From positions 67,430-131,429 of the forward strand of contig JAWUWW010000011.1 in NCBI GenBank assembly GCA_034111645.1: a stretch of DNA of 64,000 bases. The letters run 5' to 3'. The first letter of the stretch is position 1; the number at the start of each line of letters is the position of its first letter. The DNA is from CANLBN01 sp034111645 (GTDB lineage Bacteria > Pseudomonadota > Gammaproteobacteria > Pseudomonadales > Cellvibrionaceae). A model generated the notes under the pieces. It saw only the letters and a program-made list of their open reading frames with translations, was not told where the DNA came from and searched no databases. The translations under genes and the position numbers were made by a program. Positions 45,829-55,337 of the stretch are shown here, piece after piece.

Positions 45829-46821
45829 TTAGTCGTCGTTACGTAAACTAGCTGGTGGCCAATTTTCTAAACGCAGACCAAGAGATAAACCGCGAGATGC
45901 TAGTACATCTTTTATCTCTGTCAGTGATTTTTTACCAAGATTAGGTGTTTTTAATAACTCCACCTCAGTGCGCTGAACTAAATCACCAATATAATAAATG
46001 TTCTCAGCTTTAAGACAATTTGCAGAACGAACTGTTAATTCAAGATCATCAACAGGTCTTAACAAAATTGGATCTATCTCAGCTTCTTTTGTCTCTGGCT
46101 CAGATGCTTTTTCATGTTTCAGATCGACAAACACAGCAAGCTGCTGCTGAAGAATAGTCGCAGAACGACGGATAGCTTCTTCAGGATCAATAGTGCCATT
46201 AGTCTCTAAATCTAAGATCAATTTATCTAAGTCAGTACGCTGTTCAACACGAGCGCTCTCGACAGAATAAGCAAGACGTTTTACAGGGCTAAAAGAAGCA
46301 TCTAATTGAAGACGACCGATTGAACGCGTTTCTTCATCATCATTTCTGCGAGAATCTGCAGGTTGATAACCGCGACCACGAGCAACTGTCATTTGCATAT
46401 TTAAGGTTGTTTTACCCGTAATAGTAGCAATAACATGATCAGGGTTTTTAATTTCAACACCATGATCAACAATGATGTCACCAGCTGTTACTACACCTGG
46501 ACCACTTTTACTTAAAGATACTGTTGCTTGAACCTTCTCTTCGTCGTTCATGACGACGGCAACACCTTTAAGGTTTAGAAGTATTTCTATAACATCTTCT
46601 TGAACACCCTCAATGGCACTATATTCGTGCTCGACACCTTCGATTTCTACTTCAATAATTGCACAACCTGGCATTGAAGAAAGCAAAATGCGTCTTAACG
46701 CATTACCTAGAGTATGTCCGAAACCTCTCTCAAGAGGCTCTAAAACTACTTTGGCGTGCGTAGGTGAATTTTCTGTTACATCGATATGACGTGGAGTTAA
46801 AAATTCATTAACGGCTTGCAT
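45829..46821 (-). CDS. rpoA: RNA polymerase alpha subunit
   Basis: This is the 330-residue alpha subunit. The N-terminal assembly domain includes LEPLERGFGHTLGNALRRILLSSMPG. A linker follows, then the C-terminal DNA- and activator-binding domain (VRSANCLKAENIYYIGDLVQ and LGKKSLTEIKDVL). I chose the ATG at 46821, with AAAGG seven bases upstream; an ATG at 46827 is too close to it. Confidence 0.98.
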   Translation of the reverse strand: MQAVNEFLTPRHIDVTENSPTHAKVVLEPLERGFGHTLGNALRRILLSSMPGCAIIEVEIEGVEHEYSAIEGVQEDVIEILLNLKGVAVVMNDEEKVQATVSLSKSGPGVVTAGDIIVDHGVEIKNPDHVIATITGKTTLNMQMTVARGRGYQPADSRRNDDEETRSIGRLQLDASFSPVKRLAYSVESARVEQRTDLDKLILDLETNGTIDPEEAIRRSATILQQQLAVFVDLKHEKASEPETKEAEIDPILLRPVDDLELTVRSANCLKAENIYYIGDLVQRTEVELLKTPNLGKKSLTEIKDVLASRGLSLGLRLENWPPASLRNDD

Positions 46822-46890
46822 AAACATACCTTTATTAGTTTTAATTGAATGGTTGAGTCAAACAAAAGCTCTATATAATAGAGCTTTACA

Positions 46891-47508
46891 TTATTTAGAA
46901 TAGAGCTCAACGATCAAGTTTTCATTAATTTCCGCAGGTAAATCAGCGCGGTCTGGAACACGCTTAAATGTACCTTCAAGCTTGGTGTTATTGACTTCTA
47001 CCCATTCAACCTCACGATGAGCAGACAAATCCAATGCACTTTTAATACGCAATTGAGACTTTGCTTTTTCGCGGACAGAAACAACATCATTTTCTTTTAC
47101 TTGATATGACGGAATATTTACAGTTTTACCGTTAATCAAAATTGATTTATGCGAAACTAATTGACGCGACTCGGCACGTGTAGAACCAAAGCCCATACGA
47201 TACACAACGTTATCAAGACGAGATTCTAATAGTTGCAATAGGTTTTCACCTGTTGCACCTTTACGACGAGCAGCTTCTTTATAATAGCCGCGAAATTGCT
47301 TCTCAAGAACGCCGTACATACGACGAACTTTTTGTTTCTCACGTAACTGAACACCATAATCAGATAAACGACCACGACGAACGCCGTGCATACCTGGAGC
47401 TGTTTCTAGTTTACATTTTGAATCTAACGGACGCACACCACTTTTCAGATAAAGATCTGTACCTTCACGGCGAGCTAATTTACAAGTAGGTCCAAGATAA
47501 CGAGCCAT
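46891..47508 (-). CDS. rpsD: 30S ribosomal protein S4
   Basis: The protein is 205 residues with the S4 start ARYLGPTCKLARREG and the S4 RNA-binding domain (LDNVVYRMGFGSTRAESRQL). S4 is the translational repressor of the alpha operon in E. coli. The Cys near the N-terminus is single, so this is not the zinc form. Confidence 0.98.
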   Translation of the reverse strand: MARYLGPTCKLARREGTDLYLKSGVRPLDSKCKLETAPGMHGVRRGRLSDYGVQLREKQKVRRMYGVLEKQFRGYYKEAARRKGATGENLLQLLESRLDNVVYRMGFGSTRAESRQLVSHKSILINGKTVNIPSYQVKENDVVSVREKAKSQLRIKSALDLSAHREVEWVEVNNTKLEGTFKRVPDRADLPAEINENLIVELYSK

Positions 47509-47519
47509 TTATATTCTCC

Positions 47520-47912
47520 CTATACCCTACGACGTTTTGGCGGACGACAGCCATTATGTGGAATGGGCGTTACGTCTGTGATGTTTGCAATCTTATAACC
47601 AACGTTATTAAGTGCGCGAACAGCTGATTCACGACCTGGACCTGGGCCCTTAACTTCAACGTCTAGATTTTTAAGACCGTATTCTAACGCAGCTTGTCCA
47701 GCACGCTCAGCGGCAACCTGTGCAGCGAATGGCGTACTTTTACGAGAACCGCGGAAACCAGAACCACCCGCTGTGGCCCAAGATAACGCATTACCTTGAC
47801 GATCAGTGATAGTTACGATTGTATTATTAAAAGAAGCATGGATGTGGGCGACGCCATCAACCACTGTCTTTTTAATTTTTTTCTTTGTTGCTTGCTTTCC
47901 TGGCTTAGCCAT
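47520..47912 (-). CDS. rpsK: 30S ribosomal protein S11
   Basis: The protein is 130 residues with the S11 core HIHASFNNTIVTITDRQGN and the end GCRPPKRRRV. It lies between rpsM and rpsD, as usual. Confidence 0.98.
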   Translation of the reverse strand: MAKPGKQATKKKIKKTVVDGVAHIHASFNNTIVTITDRQGNALSWATAGGSGFRGSRKSTPFAAQVAAERAGQAALEYGLKNLDVEVKGPGPGRESAVRALNNVGYKIANITDVTPIPHNGCRPPKRRRV

Positions 47913-47958
47913 AGCAAATACCTAACCTTTAATTACTGTGATTCGAGATGATTAAGAA

Positions 47959-48315
47959 CTACTTCTTAATTGGCTTACGGGGACCTTTACGAGTACGCGC
48001 ATTCGTTTTTGTACGCTGACCCCGAAGAGGAAGACTGCGACGATGGCGAATACCACGGTAACAACCTAAGTCCATTAAACGTTTAATGTTCATCGAGACT
48101 TCACGACGCAAGTCACCTTCAACAGTAACTTTACCGACTTCAGCACGCAACTCATCCATTTGACTTTCTGTTAGATCGCCTATTTTGGTAGATTCAGCAA
48201 TACCAGTAGCTGCAAGAATTTTCTCAGCTGTAGTACGACCAACTCCAAAGACGTAAGTCAAAGAAATAACGGCATGTTTATTATCGGGTATATTGACACC
48301 GGCGATACGAGCCAT
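47959..48315 (-). CDS. rpsM: 30S ribosomal protein S13
   Basis: The protein is 118 residues with start MARIAGVNIPDNKH and the basic tail RTNARTRKGPRKPIKK-type (here TKTNARTRKGPRKPIKK). It is the first gene of the alpha operon, behind the promoter at 48431-48459. Confidence 0.98.
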   Translation of the reverse strand: MARIAGVNIPDNKHAVISLTYVFGVGRTTAEKILAATGIAESTKIGDLTESQMDELRAEVGKVTVEGDLRREVSMNIKRLMDLGCYRGIRHRRSLPLRGQRTKTNARTRKGPRKPIKK

Positions 48316-48424
48316 TCAATTTTTACTCCACAGTATATGTGAGCACACGATGGTGCTTATTCAGTGTTGACAGCGATTTTAGCCACCGGTCACGTTATTT
48401 TATAGAGACAAGCCCTACAAAAGG
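48316..48424 (-). promoter_or_regulatory. Alpha-operon leader, candidate S4 regulatory site
   Basis: From the predicted start near 48424 to the rpsM ATG there are about 108 bases. In E. coli a leader of about that length folds into a pseudoknot that S4 binds to repress translation. The length and position fit; I have not verified the fold here. Confidence 0.4.
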
Positions 48425-48430
48425 CGCGAA

Positions 48431-48459
48431 AGGATAGCGGTTAAAACACTTGAATGCAA
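48431..48459 (-). promoter_or_regulatory. Sigma-70 promoter of the alpha operon
   Basis: On the minus strand TTGCAT (48454-48459) and TATCCT (48431-48436) are exactly 17 bases apart, followed by a GC-rich discriminator. It lies in the 228-base rpmJ-rpsM gap. Confidence 0.7.
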
Positions 48460-48543
48460 TAGTTTATTAATTTCTTAATAAACGACAGTCAACACACCTT
48501 TTTGATAAGCCATTGAACATGGCATATCTATCAAGACGCCAAA

Positions 48544-48660
48544 TTACCCTTGGCGCTGCTTGTGTCTGGGTTCCGCTTTACAAATAACACGAAGTACACC
48601 TTTGCGACGTACCATTTTGCAATTGCGACAGATTTTTTTAACAGAAGCACGAACTTTCAT
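48544..48660 (-). CDS. rpmJ: 50S ribosomal protein L36
   Basis: This 38-residue protein (start MKVRASVKKICRNCKMV) carries zinc-ribbon ligands Cys11, Cys14, Cys27 and His33, so it is the zinc-containing form. It closes the spc operon 40 bases after secY. Confidence 0.97.
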   Translation of the reverse strand: MKVRASVKKICRNCKMVRRKGVLRVICKAEPRHKQRQG

Positions 48661-48700
48661 ACAAACCTCATTTTAGTGAACTTAGGGCTAAGATAGCCTA

Positions 48701-50029
48701 TTAAAGCCCACCACCATAACCTTTTAAATTTGATTTTTTCATTAATGACTCGTACTGACGAGACATTAAATGCGACTGTACTTGTGACATAAAGTCCATA
48801 AGTACTACTACAATAATTAACAAAGATGTGCCCCCTAGATAGAAGGGGATACCCGTTGCTACGATAATAAATTGCGGCATCAAACATACAGCCGTCATAT
48901 AAAGAGAACCTACAACCGTTAAACGAGTAAGCACACTATCAATATACTTCGCAGACTGCTCACCAGGGCGAATTCCTGGTATATAAGCACCTGATTTTTT
49001 TAGATTATCTGCAACTTCACCGGGGTTATACATTAACGCCGTATAAAAGAAACAGAAAAATATTATCAACGCTGTGAATACAATTAAGTTCAGAGGTTGT
49101 CCGGGCCCTAATGATGCGGCTATTGTTTGCAATATCTCAGAGCTTCGACCGTCGCCAGAACCTATCCAAGTCGCAATGGACTGAGGAAAAAGAAGCAAAC
49201 TGCTTGCAAAAATAGCGGGTATAACACCGGCCATATTAATTTTCAAAGGCAAATGGCTTGTTTGAGCCGCATACACTTTTTTACCTTGTTGACGCTTGGC
49301 ATAATTAACAGTAATCCGTCGTTGCCCACGTTCAACCAACACCACAAACCATACGATTCCTAGCAAGATAATAATTATTGCTAGTAATAACAATATATTT
49401 AAATCACCTTGTTGTGCACTTTCAAAAGCTTGACCTACAGCTCCTGGTAAGCCAGCAATAATACCTGCACAGATAAGTATTGATATACCATTACCAATAC
49501 CCTTTTCTGTCACTTGTTCACCAAGCCACATCATAAACACAGCGCCGGTTACTAATGACGTGATCATAACAACCGAATCTATCAACTCGCCAAGTGGGCT
49601 AGCACCTTCATAAGCAAGGTTTAATCCACGAGACATTGCCGTTGCTTGAATAATGGCCAAAAATATAGTCAAGTAACGTGTATATTGACTGATCTTACGT
49701 CTACCTGAGTCACCTTCTTTTTTAAGTTGCTCTAGCGAAGGTGTTACCGCTGACATTAACTGCATAATAATTGATGCAGAAATATAAGGCATAATTCCTA
49801 AAGCTAAAATACTCATCCGCTCTAGGGCACCACCTGAAAACATATTGAATAAATCAATATAGGTACCTTCGTTTTGCGAAAACAAATCAGCAACACGAGC
49901 TGGATCTATACCAGGAACTGGAATATGTGTTCCAATACGATAAACAATTATCGCTATGAAAACAAAACGAAGACGAGCCCAAAGCTCGCCTAGTCCTTTT
50001 TGCTTTCCCAGTAAACCAGGAGTTGCCAT
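48701..50029 (-). CDS. secY: Protein translocase subunit SecY
   Basis: SecY is the channel of the Sec translocon in the inner membrane. The 442-residue protein has ten predicted helices. Features include GTHIPVPGID before helix 1, the plug region with FNMFSGGALERMS, and the cytosolic loop 5 region RKISQYTRYLT. The gene is in the standard position after rplO. Confidence 0.98.
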   Translation of the reverse strand: MATPGLLGKQKGLGELWARLRFVFIAIIVYRIGTHIPVPGIDPARVADLFSQNEGTYIDLFNMFSGGALERMSILALGIMPYISASIIMQLMSAVTPSLEQLKKEGDSGRRKISQYTRYLTIFLAIIQATAMSRGLNLAYEGASPLGELIDSVVMITSLVTGAVFMMWLGEQVTEKGIGNGISILICAGIIAGLPGAVGQAFESAQQGDLNILLLLAIIIILLGIVWFVVLVERGQRRITVNYAKRQQGKKVYAAQTSHLPLKINMAGVIPAIFASSLLLFPQSIATWIGSGDGRSSEILQTIAASLGPGQPLNLIVFTALIIFFCFFYTALMYNPGEVADNLKKSGAYIPGIRPGEQSAKYIDSVLTRLTVVGSLYMTAVCLMPQFIIVATGIPFYLGGTSLLIIVVVLMDFMSQVQSHLMSRQYESLMKKSNLKGYGGGL

Positions 50030-50032
50030 AAA

Positions 50033-50467
50033 TTACTCTTCTATTTTTCCACCAGCGGCTTCGATAGCAGCTTTAGCGCCTTTAGTAACCGCTAAACCTT
50101 TAACAGTAAGTGATTTTTTTAACTCACCCGATAAAAATATTTTAGCGCGTTTAATATTTGCAGTGATCAAACTAGCTGAACGTAGTGATTCTAGATCAAC
50201 AACATCGCCTTCTATTGAATTTAATTCAGAAAGACGGATTTCAGCAGTAACCATACCAATACGTGAGGTAAAACCATATTTTGGTAGGCGTTTCTGTAAA
50301 GGCATTTGACCACCTTCAAATCCCGCACGCACTTTACCGCCAGAACGAGCCTTTAAGCCCTTGTGACCACGACCAGCAGTCTTACCAGTACCGCTACCGA
50401 TACCGCGACCAACGCGTTTTTTATCAGACTTATGGCCAGGTGCTGGAGTCAATTCATTAAGACGCAT
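50033..50467 (-). CDS. rplO: 50S ribosomal protein L15
   Basis: The protein is 144 residues with start MRLNELTPAPG and the Gly-rich region VGRGIGSGTGKTAGRGHKG. I chose the ATG at 50467, with GAAGGAGAA immediately upstream inside the rpmD end; the frame extends to 50482. Confidence 0.97.
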   Translation of the reverse strand: MRLNELTPAPGHKSDKKRVGRGIGSGTGKTAGRGHKGLKARSGGKVRAGFEGGQMPLQKRLPKYGFTSRIGMVTAEIRLSELNSIEGDVVDLESLRSASLITANIKRAKIFLSGELKKSLTVKGLAVTKGAKAAIEAAGGKIEE

Positions 50468-50468
50468 A

Positions 50469-50654
50469 TTATTCTCCTTCAACCTTTACAAGATAATGAG
50501 CAGTATTGATCATACCGCGAACAGAAGGAGTATCTTCAACTTCTACTGTATGACCGATTCTACGGAGACCCAATCCAGTAATACAAGCAATATGGTTTTT
50601 TAACCGGCCCGTTGTACTTTTAATTTGGGTTATTTTTACTGTTTTTTTAGCCAT
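50469..50654 (-). CDS. rpmD: 50S ribosomal protein L30
   Basis: The protein is 61 residues, starting MAKKTVKITQIKSTTGR, with the conserved GLGLRRIGHTVE. The ATG at 50654 matches the family; the frame is open to 50672. Confidence 0.97.
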   Translation of the reverse strand: MAKKTVKITQIKSTTGRLKNHIACITGLGLRRIGHTVEVEDTPSVRGMINTAHYLVKVEGE

Positions 50655-50763
50655 TATAACTCTCATACTCAATTAAGAGGTGCCTTTATAGGCACAGAAT
50701 TAGATCTTAATTATAAGTAACAGAACTGATTATTTATAAAACCAATAATCAATTAATTATTAC

Positions 50764-51273
50764 CTAGTTCATTATCTCATCGACAGTTTTGCCGCGTTTT
50801 GCAGCAATTTGTTCAGGAGATTGCATTGCACTAAGTGCTTGAAACGTTGCGCGAACAACATTAACTGGGTTTGTTGATCCGTAACATTTAGCTAGAACAT
50901 TTTGTACTCCAGCTAACTCGAGTACTGCACGCATAGCACCACCAGCAATTACACCTGTACCTTCTGATGCTGGTTGCATATAAACCTTAGAAGCTCCATG
51001 GCGACCTTTAGTTGGATACTGAATAGTATCACCATTAAGCTCAACCTGAATCATATCGCGACGCGCAGATTCCATTGCCTTTTGAATAGCTGCAGGCACT
51101 TCACGCGCCTTACCACGACCAAAGCCTACTCGACCTTTACCATCACCAACAACTGTCAGGGCTGTAAAAGCAAAAATACGACCGCCTTTAACTGTCTTTG
51201 CAACACGGTTTACTTGAACTAACTTCTCTTCAAAGCCTTCAGTGTTTGCTTCATCTTTTTTAACAAATGCCAT
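50764..51273 (-). CDS. rpsE: 30S ribosomal protein S5
   Basis: The protein is 169 residues with the S5 motif VNRVAKTVKGGRIFAFTALT and GRVGFGRGKAREVP. The start at ATG 51273 follows an adjacent in-frame ATG at 51276. A 91-base gap separates it from rpmD. Confidence 0.97.
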   Translation of the reverse strand: MAFVKKDEANTEGFEEKLVQVNRVAKTVKGGRIFAFTALTVVGDGKGRVGFGRGKAREVPAAIQKAMESARRDMIQVELNGDTIQYPTKGRHGASKVYMQPASEGTGVIAGGAMRAVLELAGVQNVLAKCYGSTNPVNVVRATFQALSAMQSPEQIAAKRGKTVDEIMN

Positions 51274-51283
51274 CATTCAACCC

Positions 51284-51634
51284 TTAGAATTCTAGTCCGC
51301 CTTCGCGTGCTGCATCAGCTAACGCCTTAACACGACCATGGTATTTAAAGCCGCTACGATCAAAAGCAACACCGGTAATACCAGCCGCTTTCGCACGCTC
51401 AGCAATCAACTTTCCAACCGCTTTCGCAGCTTCAATATTGCCAGTTGCACCGGCACGTAAATCTTTGTCTAAAGTAGAAGCACTCGCTAATACTATATTT
51501 CCGCCTGCAGCAATAATTTGTGCATAAATATGACGCGGCGAACGATTAACACATAAACGGTTAACGCCCAACTCGCTTATTTTAGCTCGGGCTCTACGAG
51601 CGCGACGGATTCGAGCCTGTTTTTTAGAATTCAT
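51284..51634 (-). CDS. rplR: 50S ribosomal protein L18
   Basis: The protein is 116 residues with the basic N-terminus KKQARIRRARRARAK and the end ADAAREGGLEF. It binds 5S rRNA. Confidence 0.97.
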   Translation of the reverse strand: MNSKKQARIRRARRARAKISELGVNRLCVNRSPRHIYAQIIAAGGNIVLASASTLDKDLRAGATGNIEAAKAVGKLIAERAKAAGITGVAFDRSGFKYHGRVKALADAAREGGLEF

Positions 51635-51717
51635 AACTATCTCTACTAGATATTTTTAACACTAACTAATAATTAACTTATTAAACTGTACCGGTAAATA
51701 CCAATATAATTTAAAAA

Positions 51718-52251
51718 TTACTTTTTCTTGGCTTCTTTACGACGTACATTTTCATCTGCATATCTTACACCTTTGCCTTTATAGGGCTCAGGTGGACGAA
51801 ATGCACGTATTTCAGAAGCAACCTGACCAAGCAATTGCTTATCAGAACATTTTAAAACAATTTCTGTCTGTGTTGGTGTGTCAGCGGTAACGCCTTCAGG
51901 CAACTCGTAGTTTACATCGTGAGAGAAACCCAACACTAGGTTAACAGTATTTCCAACGGCTTTCGCACGGTAACCAACACCATTAAGTATCAATTTACGT
52001 TCAAAGCCTTGGCTAACACCAAAAACCATATTGTTAACCAAAGAACGTGTTGTGCCCGCAAGAGAGACAGCATCTTTACTTTTGTTTTTAGCGGCAAAAG
52101 AAACGATGTTATCGTTTTGCTTTACTTCTACAGACTCACTTAGATTCATTGCTAAGGTTCCTCTAGAACCTTTAACAGAGATCTCTTGGCCGTTAATATT
52201 TATCTCAACACCAGAAGGCAATTCAACTGGGTTATTTGCAATACGTGACAT
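51718..52251 (-). CDS. rplF: 50S ribosomal protein L6
   Basis: The protein is 177 residues with start MSRIANNPVELPSGVE and the C-terminal signature PEPYKGKGVRYADE. Confidence 0.98.
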   Translation of the reverse strand: MSRIANNPVELPSGVEININGQEISVKGSRGTLAMNLSESVEVKQNDNIVSFAAKNKSKDAVSLAGTTRSLVNNMVFGVSQGFERKLILNGVGYRAKAVGNTVNLVLGFSHDVNYELPEGVTADTPTQTEIVLKCSDKQLLGQVASEIRAFRPPEPYKGKGVRYADENVRRKEAKKK

Positions 52252-52294
52252 AATCTTTCTCTATCTTAAACAAAGCTTTTGTTTAAAAATTCAA

Positions 52295-52687
52295 TTAAAA
52301 AACGGTACAAAGTACTTCGCCGCCAACACCCGCTTCGCGAGCTGCCCTCTCGGTCATTACACCTTGACTAGTCGATATAATCGCTACACCAAGACCACCT
52401 CGCACCGATGGAAAACCATCTTTAGGCGAATAGTTTCTTAATCCAGGACGACTAACTCTGTTTATCTCAGTAATAACTGGCTTACCTTCGTAGTATTTTA
52501 ACTGAACAGTTAATTTCGTTTTAACTTCAGAATCAACACTAAAACCTTTAATGTAACCTTCAGATTCTAAAACCTTGGCTACATTTACTTTTAATTTAGA
52601 AGAAGGCATAACAGTTTCTGTTTTACCAACTAATTGTGCATTTCTAATGCGAGTCAGCATATCTGACAACGGGTCTTGCATACTCAT
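52295..52687 (-). CDS. rpsH: 30S ribosomal protein S8
   Basis: The protein is 130 residues (MSMQDPLSDMLTRIRNAQ at the start, STSQGVMTERAAREAGVGGE at the end). In E. coli S8 represses the spc operon. ATG 52687 has AGGAG eight bases upstream; ATG 52681 is an alternative. Confidence 0.97.
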   Translation of the reverse strand: MSMQDPLSDMLTRIRNAQLVGKTETVMPSSKLKVNVAKVLESEGYIKGFSVDSEVKTKLTVQLKYYEGKPVITEINRVSRPGLRNYSPKDGFPSVRGGLGVAIISTSQGVMTERAAREAGVGGEVLCTVF

Positions 52688-52724
52688 TAATCTTGCTCCT
52701 GTCTCTACCAATTCTTAAACAAGC

Positions 52725-53030
52725 TTACCAGCTAGCTTTAACCAGACCCGGTACGTCACCGCGCATTGCGGCTTCACGTAGCTTGTTACGGCATAGACCA
52801 AATTTACGGTAGACCCCATGAGGACGACCAGTTAATACACAGCGACGACGCTGTCTTGATGGGCTTGCATCACGAGGTAGTTTTTGCAAACTAATCTGAG
52901 CCTCCCACACATCTTCAACACTTGCAGTTGTACTAGTAATAATTTCTTTGAGAGCAGCGCGCTTCACAGCATATTTTTTAGCAGTCTGTGTACGCTTAAG
53001 TTCACGTGCGATCATTGATTTCTTTGCCAT
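52725..53030 (-). CDS. rpsN: 30S ribosomal protein S14
   Basis: The protein is 101 residues, the long zinc-free form of S14 (MAKKSMIARELKR; C-terminal LCRNKLREAAMRGDVPGL with no Cys quartet). Confidence 0.97.
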   Translation of the reverse strand: MAKKSMIARELKRTQTAKKYAVKRAALKEIITSTTASVEDVWEAQISLQKLPRDASPSRQRRRCVLTGRPHGVYRKFGLCRNKLREAAMRGDVPGLVKASW

Positions 53031-53039
53031 AACTCTAAC

Positions 53040-53579
53040 TTATCCTTTAAAGGGGAAATTAAAGGCTTTAAGCAATGCTCGGCCTTCATCATCGTTGCGT
53101 GCGGTAGTGGTAATACAAATATCTAAACCACGCAGTTTATCGATCTTATCGTATTCAATTTCAGGAAAAATAATCTGCTCTGTAACACCCATAGAAAAAT
53201 TGCCACGTCCATCAAACTGCTTAGGACTAATTCCACGGAAATCACGTATACGAGGTATAGAAATTGATACTAATCGCTCTAAAAATTCATACATTCTCTC
53301 GCGGCGTAAAGTTACCTTGCAGCCAATCGGCCAATCTTCACGAACTTTAAAGCCCGCTATAGATTTACGCGCCTTGGTCACAACGACTTTTTGGCCTGAG
53401 ATTTTTTCTAGATCGCTAACAGCGCTCTCTAATGCTTTTTTGTCACCTATTGCTTCACCAACACCCATATTAAGTGTTATTTTAGTTATGCGAGGAACTT
53501 CCATTACATTGTCAAGATTTAACTCTTCTTTGAGCTGTTTAGCAATCTCTTCGTTATACAGTTTTTTCAAACTAGCCAT
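53040..53579 (-). CDS. rplE: 50S ribosomal protein L5
   Basis: The protein is 179 residues with the L5 motifs RITKITLNMGVGEAIGDKK and TTARNDDEGRALLKAF. It contacts 5S rRNA and P-site tRNA. Confidence 0.98.
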   Translation of the reverse strand: MASLKKLYNEEIAKQLKEELNLDNVMEVPRITKITLNMGVGEAIGDKKALESAVSDLEKISGQKVVVTKARKSIAGFKVREDWPIGCKVTLRRERMYEFLERLVSISIPRIRDFRGISPKQFDGRGNFSMGVTEQIIFPEIEYDKIDKLRGLDICITTTARNDDEGRALLKAFNFPFKG

Positions 53580-53671
53580 TTCTATTTACCGTTACTTACA
53601 CCAGCTTTTACTGGAAAAATAAATTAAGCTTCTATTAATTATCTTAAATCTTTTAGCTATAGCTTCAAAGA

Positions 53672-53983
53672 TTAAATAGCTGCGCCATTAGATTTAAATA
53701 CGCGCTCTTTTTTGCCATCTTCTGAAAATTTAAAGCCAACACGATCTGCTTTATCAGTTTCAGAGTTATAAATAGCAACATTCGATACCTGAATTGGCGC
53801 TTCTTTTTCAACTATACCGCCAGATACGCCTGCTTGAGGATTTGGCTTTTGATGCTTTTTAATCATCTGAACGCCAGCGACGATCAAACGGTTATCTTGC
53901 ATTACTTTTACAACCTTGCCTCGCTTACCTTTGTCACGACCAGCGATTACTATCACCTCGTCATCACATTTAATCTTTTGCAT
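53672..53983 (-). CDS. rplX: 50S ribosomal protein L24
   Basis: The protein is 103 residues with the KOW motif in VIVIAGRDKGKRGKV and the conserved middle GVQMIKKHQKPNPQ. Confidence 0.97.
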   Translation of the reverse strand: MQKIKCDDEVIVIAGRDKGKRGKVVKVMQDNRLIVAGVQMIKKHQKPNPQAGVSGGIVEKEAPIQVSNVAIYNSETDKADRVGFKFSEDGKKERVFKSNGAAI

Positions 53984-54011
53984 CGCCTTATCCTCTACCT
54001 TTAACTCAGAT

Positions 54012-54380
54012 TTATAAAACTTCTGGAGCCAAAGAAATAATTTTCATAAATTTTTCACCACGTAACTCACGAGTCACTGGCCCAAAGATACGAGTACCAA
54101 TTGGAGCATCTTGTGCATTCAAAATTACGGCTGCATTATCGTCAAACTTAATCAGTGAGCCATCTGGACGACGGACTCCTTTTCTTGTTCTAACTACAAC
54201 AGCGTTAACAACTTGACCTTTTTTAACTTTACCGCGAGGAATTGCTTCTTTCACAGTAACTTTAATTACATCACCAATTCTTGCGTAACGGCGATGAGAA
54301 CCACCAAGCACTTTAATACACATTACCCGGCGAGCACCGCTATTATCGGCAACCTCTAGGTAGCTTTGTGTTTGAATCAT
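54012..54380 (-). CDS. rplN: 50S ribosomal protein L14
   Basis: The protein is 122 residues (MIQTQSYLEVADNSGARRV). It is the first gene of the spc set, 58 bases after rpsQ; any separate spc promoter was not identified. Confidence 0.98.
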   Translation of the reverse strand: MIQTQSYLEVADNSGARRVMCIKVLGGSHRRYARIGDVIKVTVKEAIPRGKVKKGQVVNAVVVRTRKGVRRPDGSLIKFDDNAAVILNAQDAPIGTRIFGPVTRELRGEKFMKIISLAPEVL

Positions 54381-54438
54381 TGTTCGTCTCCGAAACCTTT
54401 AAAGCAATTTACAATTGCTATCAATCATAGCCACGCAG

Positions 54439-54717
54439 TTATATTTGCGTTGCACGCTCTTCAATGTTTACTAACGCCCATGATTTCGACTTAGAAAGTG
54501 GACGACATTCAGCAATAGTGACAACATCGCCAATTTTGCAGGTGTTCTCTTCATCATGAGCCTTAAGCTTTGACGATTTGCTCAAATACTTACCATAAAG
54601 AGGGTGTTTTACGCGTCGCTCTATTAGCACAGTAATGGTTTTATCCATTTTATCGCTGACAACTTTACCCATTAGAGTACGCGCTGTATTTTTTTCATTT
54701 TCCACTTGCTGACTCAT
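54439..54717 (-). CDS. rpsQ: 30S ribosomal protein S17
   Basis: The protein is 92 residues with the S17 core GKVVSDKMDKTITVLIERRV and the end CRPLSKSKSWALV. It is the last gene of the S10 set. Confidence 0.97.
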   Translation of the reverse strand: MSQQVENEKNTARTLMGKVVSDKMDKTITVLIERRVKHPLYGKYLSKSSKLKAHDEENTCKIGDVVTIAECRPLSKSKSWALVNIEERATQI

Positions 54718-54720
54718 GTG

Positions 54721-54912
54721 TTAGTTACCTGCCTTTTGATTCAGGATCGTTTTAATCCGTGCAACATTACGACGAGCTATTTTAAACAAATGTGTCTGAA
54801 TCTGCTGGCCAGAACTCGCTTGCATACGAAGCTTGAACTGATCTTCAAGATTAACAAGCATTTCTGCCTTTAATTCTTCTACAGATTTTTCACGTAATTC
54901 TGAGGCATTCAT
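54721..54912 (-). CDS. rpmC: 50S ribosomal protein L29
   Basis: The protein is 63 residues (MNASELREKSVEELKAEML). The ATG at 54912 overlaps the rplP stop by one base (TGATG). An in-frame GTG at 54915 is less likely. Confidence 0.97.
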   Translation of the reverse strand: MNASELREKSVEELKAEMLVNLEDQFKLRMQASSGQQIQTHLFKIARRNVARIKTILNQKAGN

Positions 54913-55325
54913 CACATCACCGAACGTTTAACGAAAGTTGTATTAATAGGCAACTTAGAAGCCGCAAGAGCAAATGCTTCACGTGCTATTTCTTCTGTCA
55001 CCCCTTCCATTTCATAAAGAACTCTACCTGGCTGAATTTGGCATACCCAATATTCAACATTACCTTTACCCTTACCTTGACGAACCTCTAAAGGTTTGCT
55101 GGTAATTGGCTTATCAGGAAAGACTCTAATCCAAATTTTACCGCCACGCTTTATATGACGAGTCATTGCTCGTCGCGCCGCTTCAATTTGACGAGCCGAC
55201 AATCGACCTCGTCCAACTGCTTTTAAACCGTATTCGCCAAAACTGACCTTTGAACCCCGGTCTGCAAGGCCGCGATTGCGGCCTTTCATCATTTTGCGAA
55301 ACTTTGTACGCTTTGGCTGCATCAT
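54912..55325 (-). CDS. rplP: 50S ribosomal protein L16
   Basis: The protein is 137 residues (MMQPKRTKFRKMMKGRNRG). L16 organises the A site of the large subunit. The stop overlaps the rpmC start. Confidence 0.98.
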   Translation of the reverse strand: MMQPKRTKFRKMMKGRNRGLADRGSKVSFGEYGLKAVGRGRLSARQIEAARRAMTRHIKRGGKIWIRVFPDKPITSKPLEVRQGKGKGNVEYWVCQIQPGRVLYEMEGVTEEIAREAFALAASKLPINTTFVKRSVM

Positions 55326-55337
55326 AATGCGTACCCC

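Noticed and set aside
52948..53622. 224-codon plus-strand frame across rpsN-rplE
   Set aside because: It lies opposite two universal ribosomal protein genes and has no protein-like features.
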